A stretch of 64,000 nt of DNA from Rehmannia glutinosa (lineage: Eukaryota > Streptophyta > Magnoliopsida > Lamiales > Orobanchaceae). Of this stretch, positions 34,747 to 45,800 are shown one piece after another. The notes under the pieces were generated by a model. It saw only the letters and a list, made by a program, of their open reading frames with translations. It was not told the origin of the DNA and made no database searches. Every line of letters starts with the position of its first letter. The first letter of the stretch is position 1. The stretch spans positions 56,406,680 to 56,470,679 of the forward strand of contig CM071935.1 of NCBI GenBank assembly GCA_016081115.2, read 5' to 3'. The position numbers and the translations under genes were made by a program.

Positions 34747-35142
34747 TTATCAACATAACTAGAATCCCCATATTTTCATTAGAAGAATTCGATGACTGGA
34801 AGTTGCGTGTGCAGGGCACAACCATTATGTATTGAATAACGATATATGGTTCGTTATTGAATAAGGACCCATCAAAATTATGAAGGTGAATCATGTTCAA
34901 CCCGAGATGTTAGTACTTTACAATACATTAAGAAAAATAGATCAGAATCGACGACCAAGGATAGAAATTGCAAATATTGACAATGTAGCCAAAAACATTT
35001 TGTACAAGACACAAGACAAATTCATGTTCAATAAAATCAAGCTTTATCGGGTTTCCAGGGAGATTTGGAAGAAAATAACAATGACTTGTGATTGTTTGGA
35101 CCAAAACAAAGAGAACAAGTTTTATCTTGACATTCTTTAAAG
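34747..35142 (+). pseudogene. Isolated copia gag fragment
   Basis: The reading begins ITRIPIFSLEEFDDWKLRVQ, matching the gag starts of A and B. After stops it continues NIDNVAKNILYKTQDK and FNKIKLYRVSREIWKK. No LTR, knuckle or pol adjoins. It is a truncated piece of an A/B-related element. Confidence 0.85.
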
Positions 35143-35289
35143 AAAACACGTTAGACAGACCCCTACCTATTTATTTATCTCCAAAAATTCAAGATACAAA
35201 AAAATGAAACCTAAAAACAAAGAGTAATATTCTCATATATAAACCAAAAAGCTTGTTTAAAATCGTAAATCTAACTTACAAATTTCATG

Positions 35290-35760
35290 TAAATCAAGTG
35301 AAAAATCTCTAGCCCAACTAGAATTTGTTAAAGAAGCACAATCAAAATTTGCCAACCAATCAGCCGCACTATTACCTTCTCTATAGATATGTGAAATTTT
35401 AATCTCCAATGACAAAACTTCTTTCCAGATAATAGATGACTGATAGTCTTCGAATCAATTTCCAGCCAGCCTTTGTACCAATTATTAGTCGTACAAGTCT
35501 TTGAACCTTCAACCACCGCATGGAGCTTCACCAGATTATTTGAAGCAACATCAAGAAAGTTAGCTTATGTTGCTATTATATCGTCAAATTGATTCCTAAA
35601 AATGAAATCGGAGCTTGCTCTTCCAAGATTTCCTTTCGATGGTCCATCACAATTTAACTCATCCATCCAGGACAAGACAAATTATATTGCATTTGAATAA
35701 CGTTGCCTTGTTGCATTTTCTTTAACTTTAATCCCCAACAAAACGCAACCTGAAAGTCTT
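35290..35760 (-). pseudogene. RNase H-like domain remnant, probably from a LINE
   Basis: The minus-strand reading starts WMDELNCDGPSKGNLGRAS, the usual RVT_3 RNase H opening. It continues NLVKLHAVVEGSKTC, WLEIDSKTISHLLSG and, after one frameshift, YREGNSAADWLANF. An in-frame stop lies after IIAT. This domain is found at the end of plant L1-type LINEs and in host-derived relatives. No RT or endonuclease part is seen nearby, so it is a dead fragment. Confidence 0.75.
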
Positions 35761-36652
35761 CTCACCAATTCTTTTTCCATTAGAACCATGGGCATTGGAG
35801 CAATCTGCAGAACCAATGGAGTGATTTTAATCCCCACTAGGGCCCTCAGTTCTACAATTTGCTCCAAGTTTGATTTGGGTAGTGTATTCACCCCCTCTAG
35901 AGAATTCCTTCTTCTTCTTCTTCAGAAAATGTTACTCTTTCAACTTGTGTGCCCAAAAAACCTAGCAATGAGACCAACTTCGAATATAGGTTTCTGAAAG
36001 AATTGTGTATTAAGAGAGTATTCTTCTCTATTTAGAGCTGGAAATTTAGTGTGTTAATGAATAAAATAGCAAAGGTTCTTAAAACATTATTTTGAGCATC
36101 CTTTATATGGATAAGGCTTAGGAATTTACTGTTGAGAAGGGAAAGATCCTTTGACAAACCTAGTCGTTCAAATCTTAGTTGATGGATCCCCTTCCTTATC
36201 TTTTAGTTGTGATGTACGTTTGATATTTCGTTATGCCAATGGTCATGGTCGTCCTTCACTCGTACGATGAATATTTAGAATTATGTCTTTCTCCTGCTTA
36301 GATTTGAATTCATGGATTCTAAATTCCCTTATGGGTTCAGTTCTTCTGACTTGGATGGGCGGTCTCACTCTGCAGCATCAAAATGTACTCTGCAATTACG
36401 CCATTGGGTCTGCAGCTAATTTAGCTAGTTGAAAATGTTGCAGCAACTCTGTAGTTCTCGACTTTGCAGTATGTCTGCGGTCATTTTACTCCTTATTTTC
36501 CATCTTTGACAGACTTTTTCTATGGACTAACTATGTTGACTTCTCATCTTGTTGATTTTTCATTTGTTTGAATGACAACTTTTATTAACTCCGCGACGAC
36601 ACAACTAAAAGAAAATTATAAAAATGGGTGGGGGGTTTCTATCCTACTATAT
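35761..36652. other. Intergenic sequence
   Basis: The first about 130 bases may extend the LINE remnant. The rest shows no supportable gene. Confidence 0.45.
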
Positions 36653-36955
36653 TAAATCATTGGGATAATTACAAAATATCCCCTGAAGTTCGGACTAATT
36701 ACAAAAAAAAAATAGAGATGTTTCAGAATTACAAAAAGACCCCTTAAGTTTGACTTTACTTTACATTTAAGGAGGTAACTGTAATATTTTTAGAAATATC
36801 ATGGAGTTTTTTAAAATATTTTTCGCATATAAATGAGAAAAATGTAAGACAATATCAAACATCAAGGGTTTTTTTTTTTATTTTCCAAAAACTCTCAATT
36901 TTTTTTGTAATTAGCACAAACTTAAGGGGTTTTTTGTAATTATCCCTAAATCATT
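36653..36955. mobile_element. Mutator-type MITE with 9-bp TSD
   Basis: The element proper is 36662..36946 (285 bp). Terminal inverted repeats of about 30 bases begin GGGATAATTACAAAA on both ends, with a mostly purine/pyrimidine body. Exact 9-bp duplications TAAATCATT flank it (36653..36661 and 36947..36955). Nine bases is the Mutator (MULE) length. It has no coding capacity. Confidence 0.9.
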
Positions 36956-37111
36956 TCGCCACATCAAAATCTATATAACAATTTTCTAACAGAGGCTTTG
37001 AAATAAGTGTTAACAAAAGAATTTAATGCTTCGTATTAAACTATATCATAATAAATAATTTTTGAAATGCATGTGTTGCTTATAATATATTGCTGATGAT
37101 ACATGTGACTA

Positions 37112-37417
37112 TTACTACCATGGTTGCAGAAATCGCTAAGAGCTAGTCGGGTGGTGGCCTAGCGCCTAGGGCTCCTAGAAATAGTATTGTTTTTCTCTTT
37201 TTTTTTTTTTTTACCATTTTTGGCCGATTTTTTTGTCGCCTAGGCGGGGGCCTAGGCCCGATTTATTGGCCGCCTAGGCAGGCGCCTAGGCCTGATTTTC
37301 GACTGCCTAGGCGGGCGCCTAGCCTGATTTTTGGCCTGAACAATTTTTTTGGGTGATTTTAGCAAAATCAGATCGGCCTAGAAGCGCATAGGCCGATTTT
37401 TATAACACCGGTTACTA
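37112..37417. mobile_element. Small CCTAGG-rich non-autonomous element
   Basis: The element 37118..37411 (294 bp) is flanked by TTACTA on both sides. The ends are loosely inverted (CCATGGTTGCAGAAATCG against CCGGTGTTATAAAAATCG). The centre (37220..37345) has about three tandem units of 33 to 36 bases built on GCCTAGGCGGGCGCCTAGG. The superfamily is not clear from the ends. Confidence 0.6.
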
Positions 37418-38182
37418 AAGGAAAGAAGATTTTCTATTTTAAAATTATAAAACTTTGATAAGAGATTTTTCACTCAAGAACCTAGAAAACTAAAATGGGA
37501 ATTAATGATATATTAAACTTGGCTACTCCTAAAACTTTTATAAGGTCTCAAAATTTATACACAGGATCCTTCTCAAAGGAAGAAAACAGATGACGACTGT
37601 CCAGTTTTTTTTCTTTTTTGAAGTGATGACTGTCCAATTTTAAATATACCTTAATTGGTAAATTCTCTCAAGTTGTACCGACACAAACTCTACAGAAAAA
37701 AAAAAAAAATTATTTTATGGGCTTTATTGATTTGCATGTTATGAGTAAAAAAGATCAAGCATGTCATCTTCAAGCTTACTAACAAGAATGATTGCACAAT
37801 CATTTGATTTCCCCAAACATGGCAGAGTCTCGTGTCTTTACAGTAATTGAAGACATTGTTTTAACATTTGTAATATATACATGTTCCAGAAATATATCTA
37901 ACTTATACCCGAATTTGCTCGCCAAGGAAAGGCTTAAATTCCTACTCTCGAGACATAAACCTATCTTTCTTAGTTTTCAAAGTGCAAAGTGCCCAAACAA
38001 TAAGGCCATGTATGTGTGTTTATATTTCCAAGTGTCCATTTCCATTATTCAACTATTCATAAGAATAAAATCATGTCTGTTTATGAAATTTTCAATGGGA
38101 ATCATCATTTTCACTTTCCATTTTTCGATAAAATATCATCTCAAACTTATAATTTGAATTTTCAACTCTATACACTACCCTA
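37418..38182. other. Intergenic sequence
   Basis: AT-rich, with no gene or structure I can support. Confidence 0.5.
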
Positions 38183-39247
38183 TGTTGGAAAATTTATGTA
38201 ATAGATTTTGATGATACCATGTAAAAACTTAGATTAGGAAGTTGGTACCCCCAAGTCTACTGTAAATCAACTTGTAATAGATAGGGCTCTATTAGCTGAT
38301 GGAAGCAGCCAAGTTCAAGGCTGCAGGAGTCGACTGGAGACCAAGATGAAGAATCAGCTGTGTGGCAGCTGAGTGAAGTGAAGACAAGTCTCAGTCAAGT
38401 GGCAGAAAAACCGTGCTCGGTCAGATCGACAAATTTGAGTCACTCCCGATAAGTGGAGTTGACTGTCAAAGGGGTTATGCAGCAGAAAGGACTCAAGAAA
38501 GCTGAAGAGATTCATTGTCAAAGTAATGTCAAATGTTTGCTGAAAGTAGGTATGTGTCAGACTGTCATCCTTAAAGTTGTTTTGCTGAAAGAGTGCAAAA
38601 AGCAAGGAACCATTAGGATGTCCCTGAAAACCTGCAAAGACTCAGGAAAGGCTGCAGAACATTAATTCGAGGATCAGTCTACATCAAGCTGCAAGACAAG
38701 ACAAGCCAAGAACCTGAAAGTGTAGTTTGAAAAATACATCTATCTCTTCAACGAAAATATTTTTCAAACAAGCACTATAAAAGGCTAAGGAATACACTGA
38801 GAGAAGGTTACGAATGCATGCAAAGCAACAGACACTAACCTGCAAATAAGAGCAAAAATCTCTCAAGTATTCAATACTATCCTCAAGCCTAAAACTCGAA
38901 GGAAATCAATCCAACACATTCAGTGAAGGAAAGACAACTTCAAACTGTTGAAGAGGAAAATCTTGTTTAAAGAAAAAGGGTCTACACATCCAAGGTTGAA
39001 GGAAGTGTAGTGAGGTTCCAGTTCGAACCAGAAGTTTTGGACTTGTTGGAGGGCTGTGTGAACAAATCCAAGAGTCTAAAGGAGCTAAAGTAGCAGGACA
39101 GCCGTCTTGTGAAGAAGTTGAGTCCCAGAAGCAAAGCCAGCTGTGTAATCAAGGCCTAGCTTGGACTGTCACCATTTTGTATCAAAGTCATCACATTTCC
39201 AGTGGATTACCTCCAAGGGTTGGAGAAGAGTGGATTAGAGGAATTAC
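38183..39247 (+). repeat. Partial solo LTR of the A/B family
   Basis: It begins TGTTGGAAAATTTATG and follows the B 5' LTR closely (TTTTGATGATACCATG, ATAGGGCTCTATTAGCTG) through the TATA box at 38776..38782 to GTGGATTAGAGGAATTAC. Unlike the B 3' LTR it keeps the true LTR start. The last about 400 bases are missing and no internal region follows. Confidence 0.9.
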
Positions 39248-39631
39248 ATCACTTATCAATCATTATTCTCATCTTTTCATCCAATTATACATGTGAGATC
39301 CACTACTACCAACTCAATATACTTAAAATAATCTTATTTTAAAACTTTATATATCTAATGAAACTCACCACCTATATTCTAACAAATATAATATTATATA
39401 TTTAATTAAATATTGAAAGTGGACCTAAACATTATCAACTTTTTAAACTATTATATACATAAAATGTTATTTCAAAACTACCCAACCAAACATACTCTTA
39501 TTTCCAAAACCTACATAAAACTAATTCTCATTTATTTAGCCAAAATGATACCAATTTTTACACGAAAACTAATAAATTATCAAAATTCATTTTTCAACAT
39601 TAGAAACTGGAAATGGACCATGGAAACATAA
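39248..39631. other. AT-rich intergenic sequence
   Basis: No gene or repeat I can support. Confidence 0.5.
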
Positions 39632-40706
39632 CCATCAAGTAGGGTTGTGTACGGGACTTGAGATTACCGAAATCGAACCCATATCCCACCAAAAATCTCT
39701 GAACCGAAAGGATCCATTGACTTTTGACTTTTCCTAACCGCACTATCCCGAAAATATTTATGGTATGGTTCTGGAGATTTTTCAAATACCCTTACCGAGA
39801 ACTGTACCAAACCATACCGAACCACTCCGAACCGAAGATCCGAAACTAGAACCGATTTTAAAGATTTTATATAAATACGTATACATTATTTCTATTTTAT
39901 ATATATTTGATATTGAATTAACTACAAATTATTTGAAATTAAATTGAATAAAAATACATATTTCTAAAAAAACCATAATACTGCAACTATTATGAATTTT
40001 AAAATATTTTAATATTAATATTAGAGTAAATTATTTGAAATTAAAATTAGTGAAATGATTAGTAATTTGCACTTAAAACTTAAAAGATAAACATACTCCA
40101 AACAAGTAATAGTTCCATATTATAACAATATAAAATAAATCATATTTTAATTTTTTTACCACATCACATAAATTATAAATATAATTTTATTAATTATGTT
40201 AAGTTGTTAAGTAGGAGATATTGAGATTATAAATTTATACAAGTTTTTATTTCATATTAATTTATCAAAATTATTAGTTAATTATAATTGTTCTTAGTCA
40301 ATAGAAGATCAATTGCCCAAATAATAGAATATATTATATTATAGAGGTTATTAAGTTTAGAATTTAGGATTGGGTTGCCTATTATGGTTTTAGTTTTTAT
40401 TTTGAGACCATATTAAAAAAAGACTGAAAGTATATCAATTTGGTGATTTTTATATTTATTTTCTTTTATTTTCAAATTTGTATGTTTTATTTATGACTAA
40501 TCTCCGACTCTCCGTTCCGAACCGAACCGTACCATACTGTCCCATTAGAATCGAATCTCCGTCCTGAACTTTTGGTATGGTTCGGAGACGTAGATTTGTT
40601 TCTATGGTTGATTCGAGATTTATTTTTAGAATCTCCAAACTTCAGACGATTCTCGAGATTTCCAAATCTCCAACCATCCCGTCCCGTGCACACCCCTACC
40701 ATCAAG
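39632..40706. mobile_element. Non-autonomous hAT element with 8-bp TSD
   Basis: The element 39640..40698 (1,059 bp) is flanked by exact CCATCAAG duplications (39632..39639 and 40699..40706). Terminal repeats are TAGGGTTGTGTACGGGAC and, complemented from the right, TAGGGGTGTGCACGGGAC, a hAT pattern. About 200 bases inside each end are rich in CCGAACCGAACC-like and GGTATGGTTCGGAGA-like words that pair between the two halves. The core (39900..40480) is plain AT-rich DNA. No transposase is seen. Confidence 0.92.
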
Positions 40707-40924
40707 TCCTAAGGTTCTTAATTTAGGCAAAAACTTGTGTCGTCGTATGCGACGGTCAAAATCAAAATCAAACGATCCATGCCCAAGCCCACGTAGTATT
40801 TTTGTGATATTTGGGGATAATGGTATTTTTGTAATATTAGGTAATGTCATATTATCACTAGGGGTAATGACATTTTTATAATATTAGGCAGTGTTATAGT
40901 ATCACTAGGGGCGATGGTACTTTC

Positions 40925-41190
40925 GTAGTTTAAAGTAAAAAGTAGTAGTTTTTTCCTGAAAAGTATTAATATTTCCTTGAAAAGTATTCGTAGTTACCCT
41001 TAAAATAATTAGTTTTTTCCTTGAAAAATATTAGTAGTCCCCTGAAAAGTAATTGATAATCCCCTAAATATTATTTAGTAGTCCTCCTAAAAAGTATTAG
41101 TTTTTCTCCTAAAAGATATTCAGTATTTCCCTGAAATGTTTTATTTTTTCTCCTGAAAAGTAATAGTAGTCCACTGAAAAGTACTAATTT
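40925..41190. repeat. Decayed minisatellite
   Basis: About nine imperfect units of 20 to 35 bases around TCCCCTGAAAAGTATTAGTAG, with drifting spacers. Confidence 0.7.
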
Positions 41191-41923
41191 TTTTTCTTTA
41201 TATGGTTTAATTTTGGAGAAGTTCAGTTTAATTAAGACCTCAATCAAACAAAATTTGCAAATCATGTAATTAGGACAAGAAACCACGAATATCGTTTCTA
41301 ATGAATGTGCATACAATTGAATCCGTGATTTTCACTATGAGGTGAATCATCCGCCATATCAACCACCATCATCTCCATCTCCATCCACCACCTTCACCTC
41401 CAATCTCATCATCACTCTCTACCCAACTCTCTATTTCTCCTCCAAAGCCAATGCACAACCACCATCCCCCAACTCCTGAATCTCCTTTGCATCCACAACA
41501 CTTTTCTCTCTCTGTCTTCTCTGCATCTTTCTTTAGCTCCAGCATGACATCAACAATGGAATAGTATTTCTGCATCTGAAGTATTGGGATCAAATTCCAA
41601 CTATGTCAATGTATTGCCCTGAAGGCCGATTCAAAATCGCTTCGTTTCTGTCACGAACTCGGCTAAAAATGTGGCATTTTCGTAGTTCCTTGAAAAGTAA
41701 TGGAGATCAATTTTTATTAGATTGCGTATGGATCCAATTTTGGGTGTTGGGGACCCATCTTACGGATGTAGATACGTAAGACGATACGACAGGAAACCTT
41801 CTCAATTTATGTAGCAGGCAAGTATCCAAATTCTTATTTACAAGTAGGAAAGTGCAATCTACTCCAATTTTCGCTTTCGTTTCACAAAATCCTAATGTAT
41901 TACTTTATGTTTCCAATTTTCAC
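41191..41923. other. Intergenic sequence with CCA/CTC-rich patch
   Basis: A simple-sequence patch of CCACCA and ATCTCC words at 41345..41470. No gene is supported. Confidence 0.5.
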
Positions 41924-42124
41924 TAAGGCTTCATTTGAATTGATGAATTTGAACTTGAGGATTTCAAATCCAAACAACAAATCCATTGTTCTTGTTCAGA
42001 TCCCAAATCCTTAAGCTCCTAATTTGAACTATTTTTTTGAGTAATTTTGGTAGATTTCAAATTCACTATATGTGAAGTCATTTGAAATCCTCCTCTCAAA
42101 TCCGCCCATCTAAATGGAACCTAA
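41924..42124. mobile_element. Tourist-like (PIF/Harbinger) MITE
   Basis: The element 41927..42121 (195 bp) is flanked by TAA on both sides. Ends are GGCTTCATTTGAAT and, complemented from the right, GGTTCCATTTAGAT. The next inward words GATTTGAA/GATTTGAG are also inverted. A TAA target and GGnTyCATTT ends fit Tourist MITEs. A 3-bp duplication alone is weak. Confidence 0.7.
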
Positions 42125-42833
42125 AACATTTACTGCAAATCACATTATGTACTACGCCATTCAAACTAAAGAGTCCCTGAAAAAACCAACTTCTGTTCAA
42201 TGTCATTAGCTCCAAGTGTCGGTAGATGGAAACACTAACATGGGCCTATATGCACTACAAAATAGAACAGGGGAATGAAATGTGCTAATAAACACCGAAA
42301 ATAAGAAAACCAGCATACTGTATGTCTCGAGCGATTCTTTTAATCAGCTCTAGCAAAGGAAATATGGAGATCAAGTTGACTCTAAGAATAGGTGGGCGCA
42401 CCACATTCTGCCACAAAGAGACAACATAGATGCAGATCTCACAGTTCCAATCTTTTAAGAAAATCTCATAGTCCCAAACACAATGATTTTCACACAATCA
42501 TGAATAAGTCCTTTTAGATTGGTGCTAATGTAATAGAAAATAATGTAATGCTCACTCTGCAGTCCTAATTACGGCCTACACTATACAAGAAAACTCTGAA
42601 AAATATTTAAAATTCGCAAGTGTCTATCGACAGCCTGCCACAAACAACATTGATCTCATATATATTTGTATTTCCTGTTTCAGCAAATAATCTAACACAA
42701 TACAGAAAGAGAAACCGCACCAAGTTGGGGCCAGAGGGCATCATATAGTTGGAAGATGATTTTCTTGTGCTACTCAAGCAGGCATTGTGTTGTCCCCAAA
42801 CAAGCCATGAATGAAGAGCCCACAACTCTTAGT
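42125..42833 (-). other. 3' flank and probable 3' UTR of AP2M
   Basis: This lies directly after the AP2M stop codon on the minus strand. The first 200 to 300 bases are likely 3' UTR, but no clear poly(A) signal fixes the end. No other gene is seen. Confidence 0.5.
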
Positions 42834-45800
42834 TTAGCACCTAATTTCGTATGAACCAGCTTTTGTAATGTAACGAACCCATTCCACAGTGTTGTATCCA
42901 CTCTTTTCCCATACCTGCAGAAAATTGACCACAATTACTGCAGTCCTAAATAATTTGTAAAACATCAAGAAAATCATATGAAGTCTGCTGAATACCTTGA
43001 GGAAACGGACACGCAATCCAGATGCAGTGAACATGGGAACCTGCCACATATATGGTACGTTTGTGAGACAGGAGAAAAGAAGTAAGAAGCATCTAGATTG
43101 ACAAAATATCTTAAACTGTATAGAATCTCAAAATCCCTGCAATACAAGATCACAGGCTCCCCTTAATGTTCTACGGAGATAATGAGTGTGTTCTTTTCTT
43201 TAGTTGCATATTTCGGGTAATGATCATTTTGGCATGATTTTAATGCTCACTTGGTTCATGAAGACTCAAGATTGTGGGCAGAAAGACATAATAGTATCTT
43301 TCTGTGATTAGATTAACATTCCTGACAATATTACACATATTACAATTGTTGGTGGGGAACGTGGAATAACTAGGGGAGAAATTAAAGAAGATGAAAAAGT
43401 TGGGAGACAGAAGACAAAAAGAAAGGGAGGTAATAAAGTAATCAATGAAATAGCAAAAAGCCACACCAGTGTACACAGAACGCAACAAGCAAGCACATCC
43501 AAAGAAGCCAAACTTAGATGACTGCAAGTCAGTCTGTTCCTATGCCTTTCACATCAGGTAGTTGGGGAAGACACTATAAATCTTTCTTTTGAAAGAAACT
43601 TTTCTCAACAAAACTTGTCTTTTTTAGTGGATTGACACTTGGTAATTTTAGCAAGTCGCCTGTTGGATTAAGTTACTGCTCCCGGTATCAAATACCCGCC
43701 AAATGGATTCTAAAATGTACCTCGAGGCCAAAGATAATTTTCTCTTGTCTATTATTTTGATTGTTTTCTCTTTGCTAAAATTATTCTTTATACTTACAAA
43801 CCCCAGCGTCCAGCAGAAGTCATAATAGAACTTCCTATTTCTTATTACCTTCTACATCTGAATTTCCCACAGGCACACTGATCAATGATCTACTGCTGAT
43901 GATTCGGAAAATCCCATGAGAGAAGCTCCAGTGATCTTCCCCCATCACATAAGACCCCTCCCAAACCACCAAAACCATCAACCCACAATTGTATAAGATT
44001 TAAAAATTCACTCTATTCTTCAATCTAAGAAGACTCCAGCTGTATCGACCTATCAACTGATGTTTTTGAAAAATTGACAGCCAAAAAACTTCAATCAAAG
44101 GATAATCATTAAATGACTTGAAAAATGCCAACTGCATCTTTATTATGTAACTTGCAAATGATACACTTGAAAATAATGCAATGCTGGAAATTGAACTATT
44201 ATTATGTGACAGATATCACTTGCTTAGGCACCTGAAATTCCATCTGAATTGGAGGCCGAGTCCAAGACTTTTTCTCGGTCATTGTGGATATTAGCTCTAC
44301 TTCAGCACTCAATGTTGGCTCCGTTTGTCCAGGAAATTTTCTTATCCTGCAAAGAACCCAGCATTCCTATGATCAATCTTAGTAATAAGTATGACAGAGC
44401 AGCTTAACAATTGCTTCTAGGCTTTTTCACATTGACATAAAGTCACAAATATAACACAATATTAACACAAGGTGGCATTGATAAGGAGAGAAAAGGACAA
44501 GGACCACTAGTAAACGCAAAATAAAAGCATGTAAATTAAACTCATAATAGGGGAGACAGTTAATAAATATGAAATAAATTTTTCTCTACAACTGTGTCAA
44601 CATAGGCCAACGGTGGATCTTGTGCAGTGAAATTGCAGAAAAAGCATTCAGGGTTTCTGGTCTCCATCTCTGCAACTAAATAAAGGTATGGCAATAGTCA
44701 CCCCACAATGATTCAAGATAGAGCCTGAGTATAACTATAATGATTTGCCTTTGAGGTGAGTGATTCTACAAATAAAATAATGGCAAACATTTCCCAGTAC
44801 TGCGGGCAGCAAATTCGCAACCCAAAACATGCTCATACAAATCTTCAAATGTCATCTTACATCTCAAACTCTCATGCATCCCCTTGAGAATTTCAGCCCA
44901 CGTGATTCCACTTAATACTTTGTCAGGCATGTCTTATGGCAGTAATTTGTCCTCAGTTATCAACTATATCCACAAGATCAGTTTGGTAATCCCCAATGAC
45001 CATGTATTAGCAGACAAATGTCATGGGTACGCATTATAAGTTCAAAAAACAAGCAAGTGCTAACTTATTCAATAATACTAGATTGGCTTATTTTGAGTAG
45101 CATTTCCCACTTTTAGTTGACTACAGTTGTGAATGCCCTAGTTGATACTGGCATCGAGGAGTTTTGAGGAAAAATATATGTATTTTCTGGTTTCACCAAC
45201 TTACATATAGGGCACGTTTGGTTGCCTTTTGTGATAGGGATGGATTAATTCCCTTGGCATTTTCTTGCCTTATCCATGGTAAATAATCAAGACTATTAGG
45301 TTGTTTGGTTTTGTAATTGTGTTGTTTGATATCAAGCCCAATATATAATAACTTGTTTGGTTGCCTATATTACTAACATGCAAAAAATGCTCTTTTACCA
45401 ATGTGTCCTCTATTTTGGTTGTTTGTGGATAGACCTCTTTAATTCAAGGGCATTATCGTAAAAGCAACCCCCAAGGGAATGGGCTGGAAAATGTATCCCA
45501 CCTAGGAGGTGGGATGTGGTATCAAGGAGTGGACTTGATAGTAAACAGGGCCAAGTCTTTTTCATGGGCTATCACAAAGTGAACCAAACAAAATAATACA
45601 AATGGAATTATTATAAAAGTGGGTGATATCAAGCACATAAACCCCAACTAAACGAGCCCATAGAATATAAGAAAAATGACTAAGTTCTGGAGGAGAAAAA
45701 TCCCCAAATTAATAGAGATGCAAACAACGATATGCATGCTAGCGGTGTCAATCTGATTTTGAAGTAAATAAAGTTATCAATAAAATTGAGGGAGTAAGAA

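Noticed and set aside
41369..41593. Minus-strand open frame rich in Gly, Glu and Trp
   Set aside because: It arises from CCA/CTC simple sequence. No start context or homologue is recognisable.
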